Shown here: positions 23,973-32,846 of the stretch, in pieces
Layout: every line of letters begins with the position of its first letter
Numbering within the stretch: position 1 is the first letter of the stretch
Origin: Oribacterium sp. WCC10
GTDB lineage: Bacteria; Bacillota; Clostridia; Lachnospirales; Lachnospiraceae
DNA length: 37,592 nt
NCBI RefSeq assembly: GCF_900113415.1
Contig: NZ_FOPH01000024.1
Span: 1 to 37,592 of the forward strand
Direction: 5' to 3'
The notes under the pieces: model-generated
What the model was told of the DNA's origin: nothing
Database searches by the model: none
What the model saw: only the letters and a program-made list of their open reading frames with translations
Translations under genes and position numbers: made by a program

Positions 23973-25202
23973 GTGAATTATTTTTTCAGAAAAAGAGCAT
24001 TTGCATTAATATTCACTCTGCTTATTATGATCTTCAGCGGGTATAACTTATATATAAATGGCGAAAATGTTTTTTCTGTTGTGAAAAACCAATATGAAAA
24101 TCAGTCTGTCAGTACATCTGAAATAGAAGACAGTATGCTTGAAAACATTATTTACAAGAGAGGACTGGTTGAAGTATACGGTCTTACCCAAAAGATGTTA
24201 TTAAAGAATGAATACAATGATTTTGATTATATTAAAGATGAAAAAGGATTTTTGAATTATGCCAGATTTTATTCAGAAGATACAAAAGATATATTTGATT
24301 ATGCACTCAGAGTAAAGAGACTTCAGGATTATGTTTCTGAATATGGTACCAGGGTACTTTTTGTCATAACCCCATCAAAGTATATTAGAGGAACATCCAG
24401 ATTTGAAATAGGAATGCCGATTAGCGATCCTGATCATGAAATAAATGAACTAATGGTTTATCTGAATCGTCTTGGAGTGAAAACTCTTAATATGGGAGAA
24501 TACTTTCCGCTTGAAGACTTAAGTTATGAAGAGACATTTTTTAAAACAGATCATCATTGGACTGTGCCTGCGGCATTCAGGGCAACAGGAATTCTTGTAG
24601 AAGAGATAAAGAAAAAGTTTGGCGATGATCTTGATCCGACGGGATATTATACATCTACGGATGCGTATAGAGAAGAAACCTATTATGGTCATATGTTCGG
24701 AGCGCTTGGAAGAGATACGGGAATCATATATGCAGGACTTGATGATTTCACTGCGCTGTATCCAAAGTATGCCGGGAATTACATAAGAGAGTATACATAT
24801 GGCAGTGGTAATATCTTTAGGAAAGAGGGATCTTTTGAGGAAACTTTTCTGGATAAATCTGTATTGGCAGATGATATAGATCTATATGAAGAATCTCAAT
24901 ATTCATTATATATCAATCAGGTTAGAGAAATTGAGAATATAGAGAATTTAGATAATGTTGACGGGAAAAATATTTTTATGATCAGAGATTCCTACTTCGG
25001 ACCTGTCATTACATTTATGGCTCCTATGTGTAAAAGAATAGATGCAGTTTATGCCCTTATGCATGACAATGATCCCAACCTGTCAGTGTCAGATTATCTT
25101 AAGGATAGATATGACGAGGGGTATAGATATGATTACGTGATAATAGAAATATATCCATACAACATCGAAGATAATGCATTCAGGTACTTTAGAGTCGACT
25201 AG
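23973..25202 (+). CDS. DHHW/AlgX-like SGNH acetyltransferase partner
   Basis: The 409-aa product starts with GTG, 7 nt after a GGAGGGG site. It has an N-terminal signal anchor (about 8-28) and an extracytoplasmic SGNH-like domain with the KTDHHWT motif (Asp-His) in the middle and MIRDSYFG near the C-terminus supplying the likely nucleophile serine. Related proteins (AlgX, AlgJ, DHHW proteins) accept acetyl groups from an MBOAT partner and move them to the polymer. Its place directly after the MBOAT gene (18 nt) agrees with that. Confidence 0.87.
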   Translation: MNYFFRKRAFALIFTLLIMIFSGYNLYINGENVFSVVKNQYENQSVSTSEIEDSMLENIIYKRGLVEVYGLTQKMLLKNEYNDFDYIKDEKGFLNYARFYSEDTKDIFDYALRVKRLQDYVSEYGTRVLFVITPSKYIRGTSRFEIGMPISDPDHEINELMVYLNRLGVKTLNMGEYFPLEDLSYEETFFKTDHHWTVPAAFRATGILVEEIKKKFGDDLDPTGYYTSTDAYREETYYGHMFGALGRDTGIIYAGLDDFTALYPKYAGNYIREYTYGSGNIFRKEGSFEETFLDKSVLADDIDLYEESQYSLYINQVREIENIENLDNVDGKNIFMIRDSYFGPVITFMAPMCKRIDAVYALMHDNDPNLSVSDYLKDRYDEGYRYDYVIIEIYPYNIEDNAFRYFRVD

Positions 25203-25285
25203 GGAAACATTGCCAAAATACAGCATTATCAGATGGGGATAATAAAAATGAACAGGTTTTTGAAGTGTTCATTTGGGAGACTGAT

Positions 25286-27595
25286 ATGTGGAAGGATAAG
25301 GTGCTTTTTTATCTGAATACTTTTTTTTCCATCGTATATATAATATGGCGAATATTTTTCACCATACCCTTTGGCTGCGGAATTATAGCAGTTTTATCCG
25401 GAATTTTTCTCCTTGTGGTTGAAGGACTTGGTATGGTGGAAGCTTTTATTCATTTCATGAACATGAGGTCTGCAAATCAGTATAGGCTCCCTGTGGTTCC
25501 GGAAGACAGATTTCCTCATGTAGATGTATTTATTGCAACCTATAGTGAGGAACCTGAGCTGCTTTATAAGACGATCAACGGATGTAAAAGGATGGAATAT
25601 CCTGATAAAAGCAAGGTTCATATATATCTTTGCGATGATAACAGAAGACCGGCAATGGAGGAACTTGCAAGGAAAACAGGGATTAATTATCTGAAAAGAC
25701 CTGATAACAGAGGAGCGAAGGCAGGAAATCTGAATAATGCTCTGAAACATTCTTCATCTCCGTATGTAGTGACGTTCGACGCAGACATGATACCACAAAG
25801 AAGATTTCTGATGTGTATCATGCCGTATTTTGTTGATGCAGAGATATGGAACGAAAAACGCAAGGATTCTGAGAAAATAAAGATGGGATTTGTACAATCA
25901 CCTCAGAACTTCTATAATCCGGATTTGTTTCAGTTCAATCTTTTTTCGGAAGGCCGCATACCAAACGAACAGGACTACTTCTATAAGGATATACAGGTTG
26001 CAAGAACCAGAACCAACAGTGTTATATACGGTGGCTCCAATACAGTCATCTCAAGAGAAGCACTGGAAAAAGTAGGCGGCTTTTTTACTGATGCCATAAC
26101 CGAAGATTTTGCCACGGGTATCCTCATACAGAAAGCAGGTTATGTGACATTGGGAATCTCAGATCCTTTGGCATCGGGGATGTCACCAACTGATCTTCCT
26201 AATCTTATACAGCAGAGAATCCGATGGGGAAGAGGTGTTATCTCCACAGGAAGAAAGATGCATCTGTATACTTCAAAAGATCTGTCTTTCGGACAAAAAC
26301 TCAATTATTGGGCATCGGTATATTACTGGTATGCACCTGTAAAGAGACTGATTTATATCATGTCTCCGCTTATGTATGCTACATTTGGATTTACTATTTT
26401 CAAGTGTACATTACCTCAGGTACTTGCCTTTTGGCTGCCTATGTACGTAACTACGAGTCTGTCTCTCAGTAAACTGTCTGGAAATATCAGATCCACAAAG
26501 TGGACAGGTATTTATGAAACAATAATGTTTCCATTCATGATTTTGCCGATAATGCTTGAGACCTTTGGAATATCATTGAAGAAATTTAAGGTGACCAGGA
26601 AGGTGACAATCAGTGGTAAACAGCATTATGGATTGTATATGGTGCCGTTTATTATGCTCATATTTCTATCGCTTATTGGTGTGGTCAGATGTATTATGGT
26701 GATATTTGATGGCGGTAATATGGGACCGATAGTGGTTTTGTTCTGGATGATAATGAACATGTACTATATGATCATGGCGATAATGTTCATTGACGGAAGG
26801 GCAGCGTACAGGAAATCGGAACGAGTTCCACTTACTGTTCCTTGTACTTTTGTTATAGACGGTATGGAGAGAGAAGGGACAACGGTTGATGTTTCTGAAG
26901 AAGGCCTGGCTGCAAGATTTATAAGACCTTACTATCTTGAAGCGGGAAGGGAGATACCGGTACGTCTGAAATGGGAAATATATTCTGTTGATCTGATAGC
27001 AAAGCTTGTTTATGTAAAACAGCAGGGAGATACATGGATGTATTCCATGTCTATAACTGATTACAGGGATAGTTACGATGACTGGCTATGTATCATACAT
27101 GACAGAATACCGCCGTTACCATCTACAATAAAAAAAGACAGCGGAAGTTTTGAAGATCTTAAACTAAATACAACAAAGAGACTTGCTACTCCGTTTTTTC
27201 AGAAAAGACTTTATCCAAGGATACTTTTGGATGAAGAAGCCAATGTGGTAGACGGTGAAATAGATAAAGTTCATGTGAAAGATTTCAATTATCTTTACTT
27301 CAACATATCAATTATAGAAGGACCAAAGAATCTTAAGATTGCTCTTTTGGATGATATTGTTTTTGATACGACATTTGAACATCAGATTCATGGAGCCGGT
27401 AGTTTGTACAGAGTAAATAATCTGGAAGAAATCATTCATGATGAAACTAAGTATTATGAACTTAGAGAGTATCTTGTTAAAACTAATATTAAAGCTCAAA
27501 AAGATGTGTCTCTGATTGCTCTTAATCATGAGAGGGAGCAGAGAGAGGCGCAGAAGGCTGAAAGAGTAGTATTTGACGAAACAAAACTTGTATGA
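25286..27595 (+). CDS. BcsA-like cellulose synthase with PilZ domain
   Basis: The 769-aa protein (ATG 25286, with GGGAG 6 nt upstream; GTG 25265 is less likely) is a family 2 glycosyltransferase with about seven membrane segments. Catalytic motifs: DVFIATYSEEP, CDDNRRP, FDADM at 164-168, TED at 272-274 and QQRIRW at 309-314. The PilZ domain has RKSER at 509-513 and DVSEEG at 535-540, both needed to bind c-di-GMP, so polymer synthesis and secretion should be switched on by that messenger. A C-terminal extension of about 150 residues follows PilZ. No BcsB, BcsC or BcsZ gene is nearby. The product is probably a beta-1,4-glucan or close relative. Confidence 0.9.
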   Translation: MWKDKVLFYLNTFFSIVYIIWRIFFTIPFGCGIIAVLSGIFLLVVEGLGMVEAFIHFMNMRSANQYRLPVVPEDRFPHVDVFIATYSEEPELLYKTINGCKRMEYPDKSKVHIYLCDDNRRPAMEELARKTGINYLKRPDNRGAKAGNLNNALKHSSSPYVVTFDADMIPQRRFLMCIMPYFVDAEIWNEKRKDSEKIKMGFVQSPQNFYNPDLFQFNLFSEGRIPNEQDYFYKDIQVARTRTNSVIYGGSNTVISREALEKVGGFFTDAITEDFATGILIQKAGYVTLGISDPLASGMSPTDLPNLIQQRIRWGRGVISTGRKMHLYTSKDLSFGQKLNYWASVYYWYAPVKRLIYIMSPLMYATFGFTIFKCTLPQVLAFWLPMYVTTSLSLSKLSGNIRSTKWTGIYETIMFPFMILPIMLETFGISLKKFKVTRKVTISGKQHYGLYMVPFIMLIFLSLIGVVRCIMVIFDGGNMGPIVVLFWMIMNMYYMIMAIMFIDGRAAYRKSERVPLTVPCTFVIDGMEREGTTVDVSEEGLAARFIRPYYLEAGREIPVRLKWEIYSVDLIAKLVYVKQQGDTWMYSMSITDYRDSYDDWLCIIHDRIPPLPSTIKKDSGSFEDLKLNTTKRLATPFFQKRLYPRILLDEEANVVDGEIDKVHVKDFNYLYFNISIIEGPKNLKIALLDDIVFDTTFEHQIHGAGSLYRVNNLEEIIHDETKYYELREYLVKTNIKAQKDVSLIALNHEREQREAQKAERVVFDETKLV

Positions 27596-27638
27596 GGTTG
27601 TATGAATTTGATGAAGTTCTCAAACGACAGGAGGATAT

Positions 27639-28745
27639 ATGAATAAGCGTTCGGCATCTTTGCTTATAGTTATTTTGTTCATTGTTGTACTGTCAGTGGG
27701 ATATCTGATATTTGGCGGGAAGATAAAGAGAATATATGAGATGGAGCAGAATATGAAGTTTGTAAAATCTTTGGGAGCCGGAATAAATATCGGCAACGAT
27801 TTGGATGTTTACAATATTCGTGGATATATAGAAAATCCATCCATCTATGATTATGAGACCGCATGGGGGAATCCTCCTGCCGAAAGAAATACATTTGCAG
27901 CAGTTAAAAGTTCAGGGTTTAACACAGTACGCTTGCCTGTTACCTGGAGTGAACATTTGGACAGCGACGGAAATATAGATGATGAATGGATGAAAAGAGT
28001 AAAAGAAGTTGTAGACACGGCTCTTTCCGAGAATCTTTTTGTTATTATAGATACACATCATGAAGCTTTCATTATTCCGACTTATGAGAAAGAAGCTGAG
28101 ACAACAGAAAAGCTCGTGAAAATATGGAAACAGATTGCAGAGAATTTCAATGACTATGATGAGAGACTTATGTTTGAGGGAATGAATGAACCGAGACTCA
28201 TCGGAAGCGACGAAGAGTGGACAGATGGCACGAAGGAATTGAGAACAGTTGTTAACCGTTTGAATTCTGCTTTTATAAAAACGGTAAGAGAGACAGGTGG
28301 GAATAATAAAAAACGGGTTTTGTTTATCTGCGCCTATGGGTCAAATTACAGAACTCATGCTCTTCAGGAACTTGAGATACCGGATGATACACATATAGCT
28401 GTTTCTGTACATGCATATCTTCCATATAAGTTTATCGATGCTTCACAAGGAAAGAACAAGTGGAAAGAGGATCAGGAGTCCTATACATCAAAGATTCTGG
28501 AATTGAAAGATACTATACAAAGATGCTTTCTCAGTAATAGAATTCCGGTTGTTATAACCGAGTTTGGATGTGAGGAAAAAGAGTCGGAAGAAGAAAGAAT
28601 TAAATGGGCTGATTATTATCTCAGGCAGTTTTCGGAGATAGAAGTCCCGTGTATATGGTGGGATAACGGTGATGAATATGGAGTGTTTGACAGAAAGACC
28701 GGTGAGATAACACATGAGGAACTGGTTAACAGGTTGGTGAGATGA
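27639..28745 (+). CDS. membrane-anchored GH5 glycoside hydrolase (endoglucanase)
   Basis: The 368-aa protein has an N-terminal membrane anchor (about 7-26) and a GH5 domain: LGAGINIGNDLD (45-56), the VRLPVTW strand, IIDTHHE (137-143), acid/base Glu184 in EGMNEPR and nucleophile Glu308 in VITEFG. It would cut beta-1,4-glucan at the cell surface. Cellulose operons commonly include such an enzyme (BcsZ in Proteobacteria, GH5 in Firmicutes), needed for proper polymer export or length. An AGGAGG site precedes the start. Its stop overlaps the following gene's ATG. Confidence 0.92.
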   Translation: MNKRSASLLIVILFIVVLSVGYLIFGGKIKRIYEMEQNMKFVKSLGAGINIGNDLDVYNIRGYIENPSIYDYETAWGNPPAERNTFAAVKSSGFNTVRLPVTWSEHLDSDGNIDDEWMKRVKEVVDTALSENLFVIIDTHHEAFIIPTYEKEAETTEKLVKIWKQIAENFNDYDERLMFEGMNEPRLIGSDEEWTDGTKELRTVVNRLNSAFIKTVRETGGNNKKRVLFICAYGSNYRTHALQELEIPDDTHIAVSVHAYLPYKFIDASQGKNKWKEDQESYTSKILELKDTIQRCFLSNRIPVVITEFGCEEKESEEERIKWADYYLRQFSEIEVPCIWWDNGDEYGVFDRKTGEITHEELVNRLVR

Positions 28746-30484
28746 TAAAAATTTTATTCAAGGCTTTGGGTTTATCCTTAATCTGTATGTTGCTTTTGAC
28801 GTCCTGTGATGATGGAACCCCCGTAAGTGAAAACATCAGTGTCAGTGAAATAAATGCCGGTGTGACAGGATGGGATGTTTCAGATGATACATTAATTAAA
28901 GACGGAGATTATAAACCTGCTGCATTTACATGGTCAGGCGGATCCGGGAAGATAAACATAAGTTGTGACAATGTTTATATATCCGGTGGAGACGCCATTG
29001 CAACTCTTACATTTTCAAGCCCGAAGTATGAATATGTAAGGATCGGAGATGATAAGATTTACGGAGAACATACAGACAACAGTTCGATATTTCAGGTACC
29101 GGTTGACCTTGATAAGGAGATGGAACTTATCGGATGCACCACTGCCATGTCGACACCACATGAGATAAGTTATTCCGTATTTATTTCCGTTAAAGACGGT
29201 GAAACGGGTACAGGAATGACTGACGATGGCAGCAAGATAGACGCTAATGACAGTAGCACCGGGAATGATGCTAAAGATACTTCGGATCATTCGGCTACAG
29301 ATGGAACGAATACGTTAAAAAAAACAGGTGATTCAGCCAAAAACATAACTGATGATTCATCAGAACTGAGAGGTCGAATAAAGGATGCATTAGCCCAAAA
29401 TGAGGTGAATCTGTCAGCAGAGCCGCCGGTGATCGAAGGACTTCGATACAGTTATTCCATGGAACTTCGATATGCAAGGTGTTTTGCGGTTCACTATTAT
29501 GATGGCGGTTATAAAGTGGTTTCTGTTATTGATGGGAATAATTATCTGATCGTTCCCGAAGGAAAATCTGTACCAGAGGGATGGACTGATGATGAAAATA
29601 TTTCCGGCAGACAGACTGTCATAAGGCAGCCTTTATGTAATATTTATCTTGCAGCCACAAGTGCCATGTCACTTTTTGATGTTTTAGGTGATATCAGTAA
29701 AGTCAGATACACAGGTACGGATAAGTCAGGATGGTATATAGATGCACCGGTAAATGCGCTTTCCTCCGGAGAGATGACATTTGCAGGAAAGTACAGTGCT
29801 CCGGATTATGAGATGCTTATAGCGGGAGGATGCGATCTTGCAATTGAATCCACTATGATACTTCATTCACCGGAGGTCCGGGAACAATTGGAAACTCTTG
29901 GAGTTCCGGTGCTTACAGACTGGTCCAGCTACGAAACAAGTGCACCGGGACGAACCGAATGGGTAAAGCTGTATGGTGCGCTTATGGATAAGGACTCCGA
30001 GGCGGCAGATTTCTTTGAAAAAGAGATTACATTATCCGGTGGTGAACAGGGATTTCCCAAGACGGACAAAACCGTTGCTTTCTTCTACATCAATTCCGGA
30101 GGGCTTGCGGTTATCAGAGATTCCGAAGATTACATTTCAAAGCTTATCCGTATGGGGGGAGCAGACAACATTTTTGATTCTTCAAATACATCACTTACAG
30201 GCGGTGTTTCTTCGGATATATCCATGGAGGAGTTCTATGCGGCAGCTCACGATGCGGACTACATCATCTATAACGGAAGCATCGATACGTCAGTGAATTC
30301 AATTAAGGATCTTATCAGGAAGAGTGGTCTTATATCTGAGTTCAAGGCTGTAAAGGCAGGTAATGTTTACATAGTTGATAAAACATTTTATCAGTCAACA
30401 GACAGGATTTCGGAATTTGCAAGAGATGTGCATCTGATGCTGTATGGAGAGGAAGGGATGTCGTTCCTTAGGAAGATGGATTGA
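28742..30484 (+). CDS. FecB/BtuF-type solute-binding lipoprotein with extra N-terminal domain
   Basis: The 580-aa product has a lipoprotein signal (LLLTSC, Cys at 22), an N-terminal domain (about 54-151), a Ser/Thr/Asp/Gly-rich linker (about 152-205) and a C-terminal periplasmic-binding fold of the iron-siderophore/heme/cobalamin class (about 215-575). That fold shows YARCFAVHYYDGGYKVVSV, GNNYLIVPEG, CDLAIESTMI and VYIVDKTFYQ. The N-terminal domain resembles the C-terminal domain of the CbiK-like protein at 32847. The ATG overlaps the GH5 TGA (ATGA), so it is co-translated with the exopolysaccharide operon. It would present a chelated metal ligand to the permease at 30568. Confidence 0.85.
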   Translation: MIKILFKALGLSLICMLLLTSCDDGTPVSENISVSEINAGVTGWDVSDDTLIKDGDYKPAAFTWSGGSGKINISCDNVYISGGDAIATLTFSSPKYEYVRIGDDKIYGEHTDNSSIFQVPVDLDKEMELIGCTTAMSTPHEISYSVFISVKDGETGTGMTDDGSKIDANDSSTGNDAKDTSDHSATDGTNTLKKTGDSAKNITDDSSELRGRIKDALAQNEVNLSAEPPVIEGLRYSYSMELRYARCFAVHYYDGGYKVVSVIDGNNYLIVPEGKSVPEGWTDDENISGRQTVIRQPLCNIYLAATSAMSLFDVLGDISKVRYTGTDKSGWYIDAPVNALSSGEMTFAGKYSAPDYEMLIAGGCDLAIESTMILHSPEVREQLETLGVPVLTDWSSYETSAPGRTEWVKLYGALMDKDSEAADFFEKEITLSGGEQGFPKTDKTVAFFYINSGGLAVIRDSEDYISKLIRMGGADNIFDSSNTSLTGGVSSDISMEEFYAAAHDADYIIYNGSIDTSVNSIKDLIRKSGLISEFKAVKAGNVYIVDKTFYQSTDRISEFARDVHLMLYGEEGMSFLRKMD

Positions 30485-30495
30485 ATTTATTGTTG

Positions 30496-30547
30496 ACGCA
30501 CGAATGACTTACCACTAAAGTGAAGTGGTAGTTTTCGTGCGTTTTTT
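30496..30547 (+). terminator. hairpin between solute-binding and permease genes
   Basis: ACGCACGAA pairs with TTCGTGCGT, with an inner ACCACT/AGTGGT stem, and the 3' side runs into six T. It starts 12 nt after the binding-protein stop. It could partially terminate so that the binding protein is made in excess over the permease, or be an RNA-stability element. Confidence 0.8.
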
Positions 30548-30567
30548 ATTAATGGAGACAGGACTTG

Positions 30568-31614
30568 ATGAATAAGACCGGCTTTAAAACTGAAACAGCA
30601 AATGAAAGAACAGTAAGGTTCTTTGTCGTTTATGCGTTTCTTGCAGCAGCTTTAACCATGGTTTTAGTCCTTAATATTAATACCGGTAATGTCAGTATTC
30701 CGCTGACAGAACTTCTTCAGATTCTGAGCGGCAAGGGAAAAGAAAGTACGGCATACAGCATCATATGGATGATCAGACTTCCGAGGATTCTGGAGGCTCT
30801 GATACTTGGAGGTGCATTGGCGGTTTCCGGATTTTTACTTCAGACTTTTTTCGGGAATCCCATAGCGGGACCGTTTGTTCTGGGCATTTCTTCCGGAGCC
30901 AAATTTTCCGTGGCTTTGTATATGATATTTTTTATGAGCATATCCCGGAACATAACATCCTGGTCTATGATATTTGCAGCGTTCATCGGAGCGCTCATCT
31001 CGACCGGATTTATTCTTTTGGTTTCGACCAAAGTAAAAGATGCAGCAGGGCTGCTTGTTGCCGGCATCATGATAGGCTATATCTGTTCTGCGGCTACGGA
31101 TTTTCTTATGACTTTTGCGGAAGACTCGGATATAGTCAATCTTCGTGGGTGGTCATTGGGAAGCTTTTCGGGAATGTCATGGAATAATGTTTACGTTTCG
31201 GCTATAGTGGTGGGAATCGTATTCGCTGTTACACTTATGATGTCGAAACCCATCGGAGCACTTCAGCTTGGTGAAAACTATGCCAAAAGTATGGGTGTAA
31301 ATGTACGAATGTTCATGGTGGTTCTGATAGTTCTGTCAAGCATTCTTTCAGCAACCGTTACAGCATTTGCCGGCCCCATTTCCTTTGTTGGAATCGCTGT
31401 TCCGTTTCTTGTGAAGCAACTTTTCAGGAGTTCAAAGCCTTTGGTCGTGATTCCGGCTTCATTTCTTATGGGAGCGGTATTCTGCATGGCATGTGATCTC
31501 ATAGCCCGATGTGCATTTGCACCGATAGAACTGAATATAAGTACTGTGACGAGTATATTTGGCGCCCCGATAGTGATTTTTATGCTGATGAACAGAAAGA
31601 AAAAATCCGCGTAG
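30568..31614 (+). CDS. FecCD-family ABC permease (iron/heme/cobalamin type)
   Basis: The 348-aa polytopic protein has BtuC/FecD features: SIIWMIRLPRILEALILGGALAVSG, LLQTFFGNPIAGPFVLGISSGA (the family's N-P-L-A-x-P-x-x-L-G-I-x-x-G block), LRGWSLGSFSGMSW, and AGPISFVGIAVPFLVKQLF, the loop that contacts the ATPase. It imports a chelated metal or tetrapyrrole across the membrane. It follows the binding protein after a terminator-like hairpin. The ATG at 30568 is used rather than TTG 30565. No ATPase gene follows; the nearest is on the opposite strand at 34608. Confidence 0.9.
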   Translation: MNKTGFKTETANERTVRFFVVYAFLAAALTMVLVLNINTGNVSIPLTELLQILSGKGKESTAYSIIWMIRLPRILEALILGGALAVSGFLLQTFFGNPIAGPFVLGISSGAKFSVALYMIFFMSISRNITSWSMIFAAFIGALISTGFILLVSTKVKDAAGLLVAGIMIGYICSAATDFLMTFAEDSDIVNLRGWSLGSFSGMSWNNVYVSAIVVGIVFAVTLMMSKPIGALQLGENYAKSMGVNVRMFMVVLIVLSSILSATVTAFAGPISFVGIAVPFLVKQLFRSSKPLVVIPASFLMGAVFCMACDLIARCAFAPIELNISTVTSIFGAPIVIFMLMNRKKKSA

Positions 31615-31675
31615 AATATCAATCTGTGAACGCTTAAGTTCATGATCGATGTCCTGCGCGGATTTCGTATTATCT

Positions 31676-31704
31676 ATGGAAACACTGATTATCAGTATTT
31701 CCAT
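31676..31704. terminator. bidirectional hairpin between convergent genes
   Basis: ATGGAAACACTGA pairs with TCAGTATTTCCAT at 12 of 13 positions around a 3-nt loop. It lies between the permease (plus) and the coiled-coil gene (minus). Its left arm recurs at 32449-32468. Confidence 0.55.
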
Positions 31705-31709
31705 AAAGA

Positions 31710-32423
31710 TCATTCCTTGAATCTCAGTGTAAGCTTTGCAGCATTGACTGATAAAGTATTGATAATGTTGTCAACGTCACTGATGGCTTCAGAAAGCTTT
31801 CTGCCGCTTTTAACTTCGGCAACTATGATATTGGAGAGAATATCCATCATCATATTGTTGATATCATCCGGTGTGAATGAGATCTTTCCGTCTTTATCCA
31901 CCCTTGCCTTCATCTGAAAAGCCTTACCATGAGGTATCAGTCCTCCCATGGGCTGAGGACCGGGGATCCCGCCAAGTCTCTCACGAAGGGCTTCTATGAT
32001 GTGTCTGCCGAGAGGAGACTGCATATCAATCTCCTCGATGCTCTTGATGTCTATGGCATCAGAAAGATCGTTCTTGATCTTCTGTGCTTTCTTATCGAGC
32101 TCTGCTTTGGAATCATTGTATGCTTTGTCAAGCTGCTTAAGATCTCTATCGAACTCGGCTATCTTATCATTAGTGCACTTTACAACGGATTCGGTAAGTT
32201 TGTCATAAGTTGAAACAAGCGAATGATCGAGAATCTGGTCCTCGATATAGGTGATGAAGGTATCCATCACCTGAAACCTCTCATCCGGTGACTTGTTGAG
32301 AAGCACCAGCAGATCCTCATCTGTTTTTCCGATATAAGCAAAGTAGATTTTCTCATCGGAATCATACATATATAAAACATAATGGTCCTCATGACCATTT
32401 ATTTTTTTCTTTATAACTTCCAT
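31710..32423 (-). CDS. hypothetical protein with coiled coil, 237 aa
   Basis: This family is not recognised. The soluble product has an N-terminal alpha/beta part (MEVIKKKINGHEDHYVLYMY onward), a charged central coiled coil (about 85-130, KIAEFDRDLKQLDKAYND and following), a Gly/Pro-rich loop RLGGIPGPQPMGGLIPHG, and a C-terminal helical part. There is no signal or membrane segment. A GGAG site about 9 nt upstream supports the start. It is the last gene of the minus-strand series after the ATPase, chelatase and 56-aa protein, but separated from them by about 180 bp, so co-transcription is uncertain. Confidence 0.7.
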   Translation of the reverse strand: MEVIKKKINGHEDHYVLYMYDSDEKIYFAYIGKTDEDLLVLLNKSPDERFQVMDTFITYIEDQILDHSLVSTYDKLTESVVKCTNDKIAEFDRDLKQLDKAYNDSKAELDKKAQKIKNDLSDAIDIKSIEEIDMQSPLGRHIIEALRERLGGIPGPQPMGGLIPHGKAFQMKARVDKDGKISFTPDDINNMMMDILSNIIVAEVKSGRKLSEAISDVDNIINTLSVNAAKLTLRFKE

Positions 32424-32523
32424 AATTCAGTCTCCTCAAGCTTCAACATCTGTGGAAATACTGATTATACCAATAATTTCCGAACTGTCCAAGTTCCTTC
32501 TCAAACAAGTTTGATGCCCCGTG

Positions 32524-32548
32524 AAAATGCTTCGCATAATGCAAAGCA
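32524..32548 (-). terminator. weak hairpin terminator after the 56-aa gene
   Basis: On the minus strand TGCTTTGCAT pairs with ATGCGAAGCA (one mismatch) and is followed by TTTTC. It lies about 50 nt past the small gene's stop and would end the chelatase transcript. Confidence 0.45.
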
Positions 32549-32599
32549 AAAGATTGCTCTCAATGTTATATTCGGCATATTTTGTTAAACAGATAAATG

Positions 32600-32770
32600 C
32601 TACATCCAATATAAAAATATTGCAAAGAGCAGAATACCGAAGATACAGACAGCAACTGTCGGTTTAAATGAAGTTTTATTGAATATGGCATGATGAATCA
32701 TCAGTATAACCAGACTGAAAATAAATGCGAGAACTATAACCAACGCATATAAAGCAATAGTAGTATTCAT
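32600..32770 (-). CDS. small two-span membrane protein, 56 aa
   Basis: The reading frame begins MNTTIALYALVIVLAFIFSL and ends AVCIFGILLFAIFLYWM. It has two hydrophobic segments (about 5-26 and 39-55) joined by a short loop with HH and basic residues (MIHHAIFNKTSFKPT). A GGGA ribosome binding site lies about 6 nt before the ATG. It follows the CbiK-like gene by 76 nt on the same strand, so it could be a small partner of the chelatase/ABC system. Family not recognised. Confidence 0.65.
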   Translation of the reverse strand: MNTTIALYALVIVLAFIFSLVILMIHHAIFNKTSFKPTVAVCIFGILLFAIFLYWM

Positions 32771-32846
32771 ATTTTATCCCAATATACCGATCCGTGCTCA
32801 TAATTTATCGTACGGTCATATATCATAGCATAGATTTCAGAAAAAG

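Noticed and set aside
25248-25316. 22-codon ORF (MNRFLKCSFGRLICG...) with a GGGG site, overlapping the start of the cellulose synthase gene; possible leader peptide
   Set aside because: Short, in a different frame, no characteristic codon run or attenuator hairpin; cannot be told from chance.
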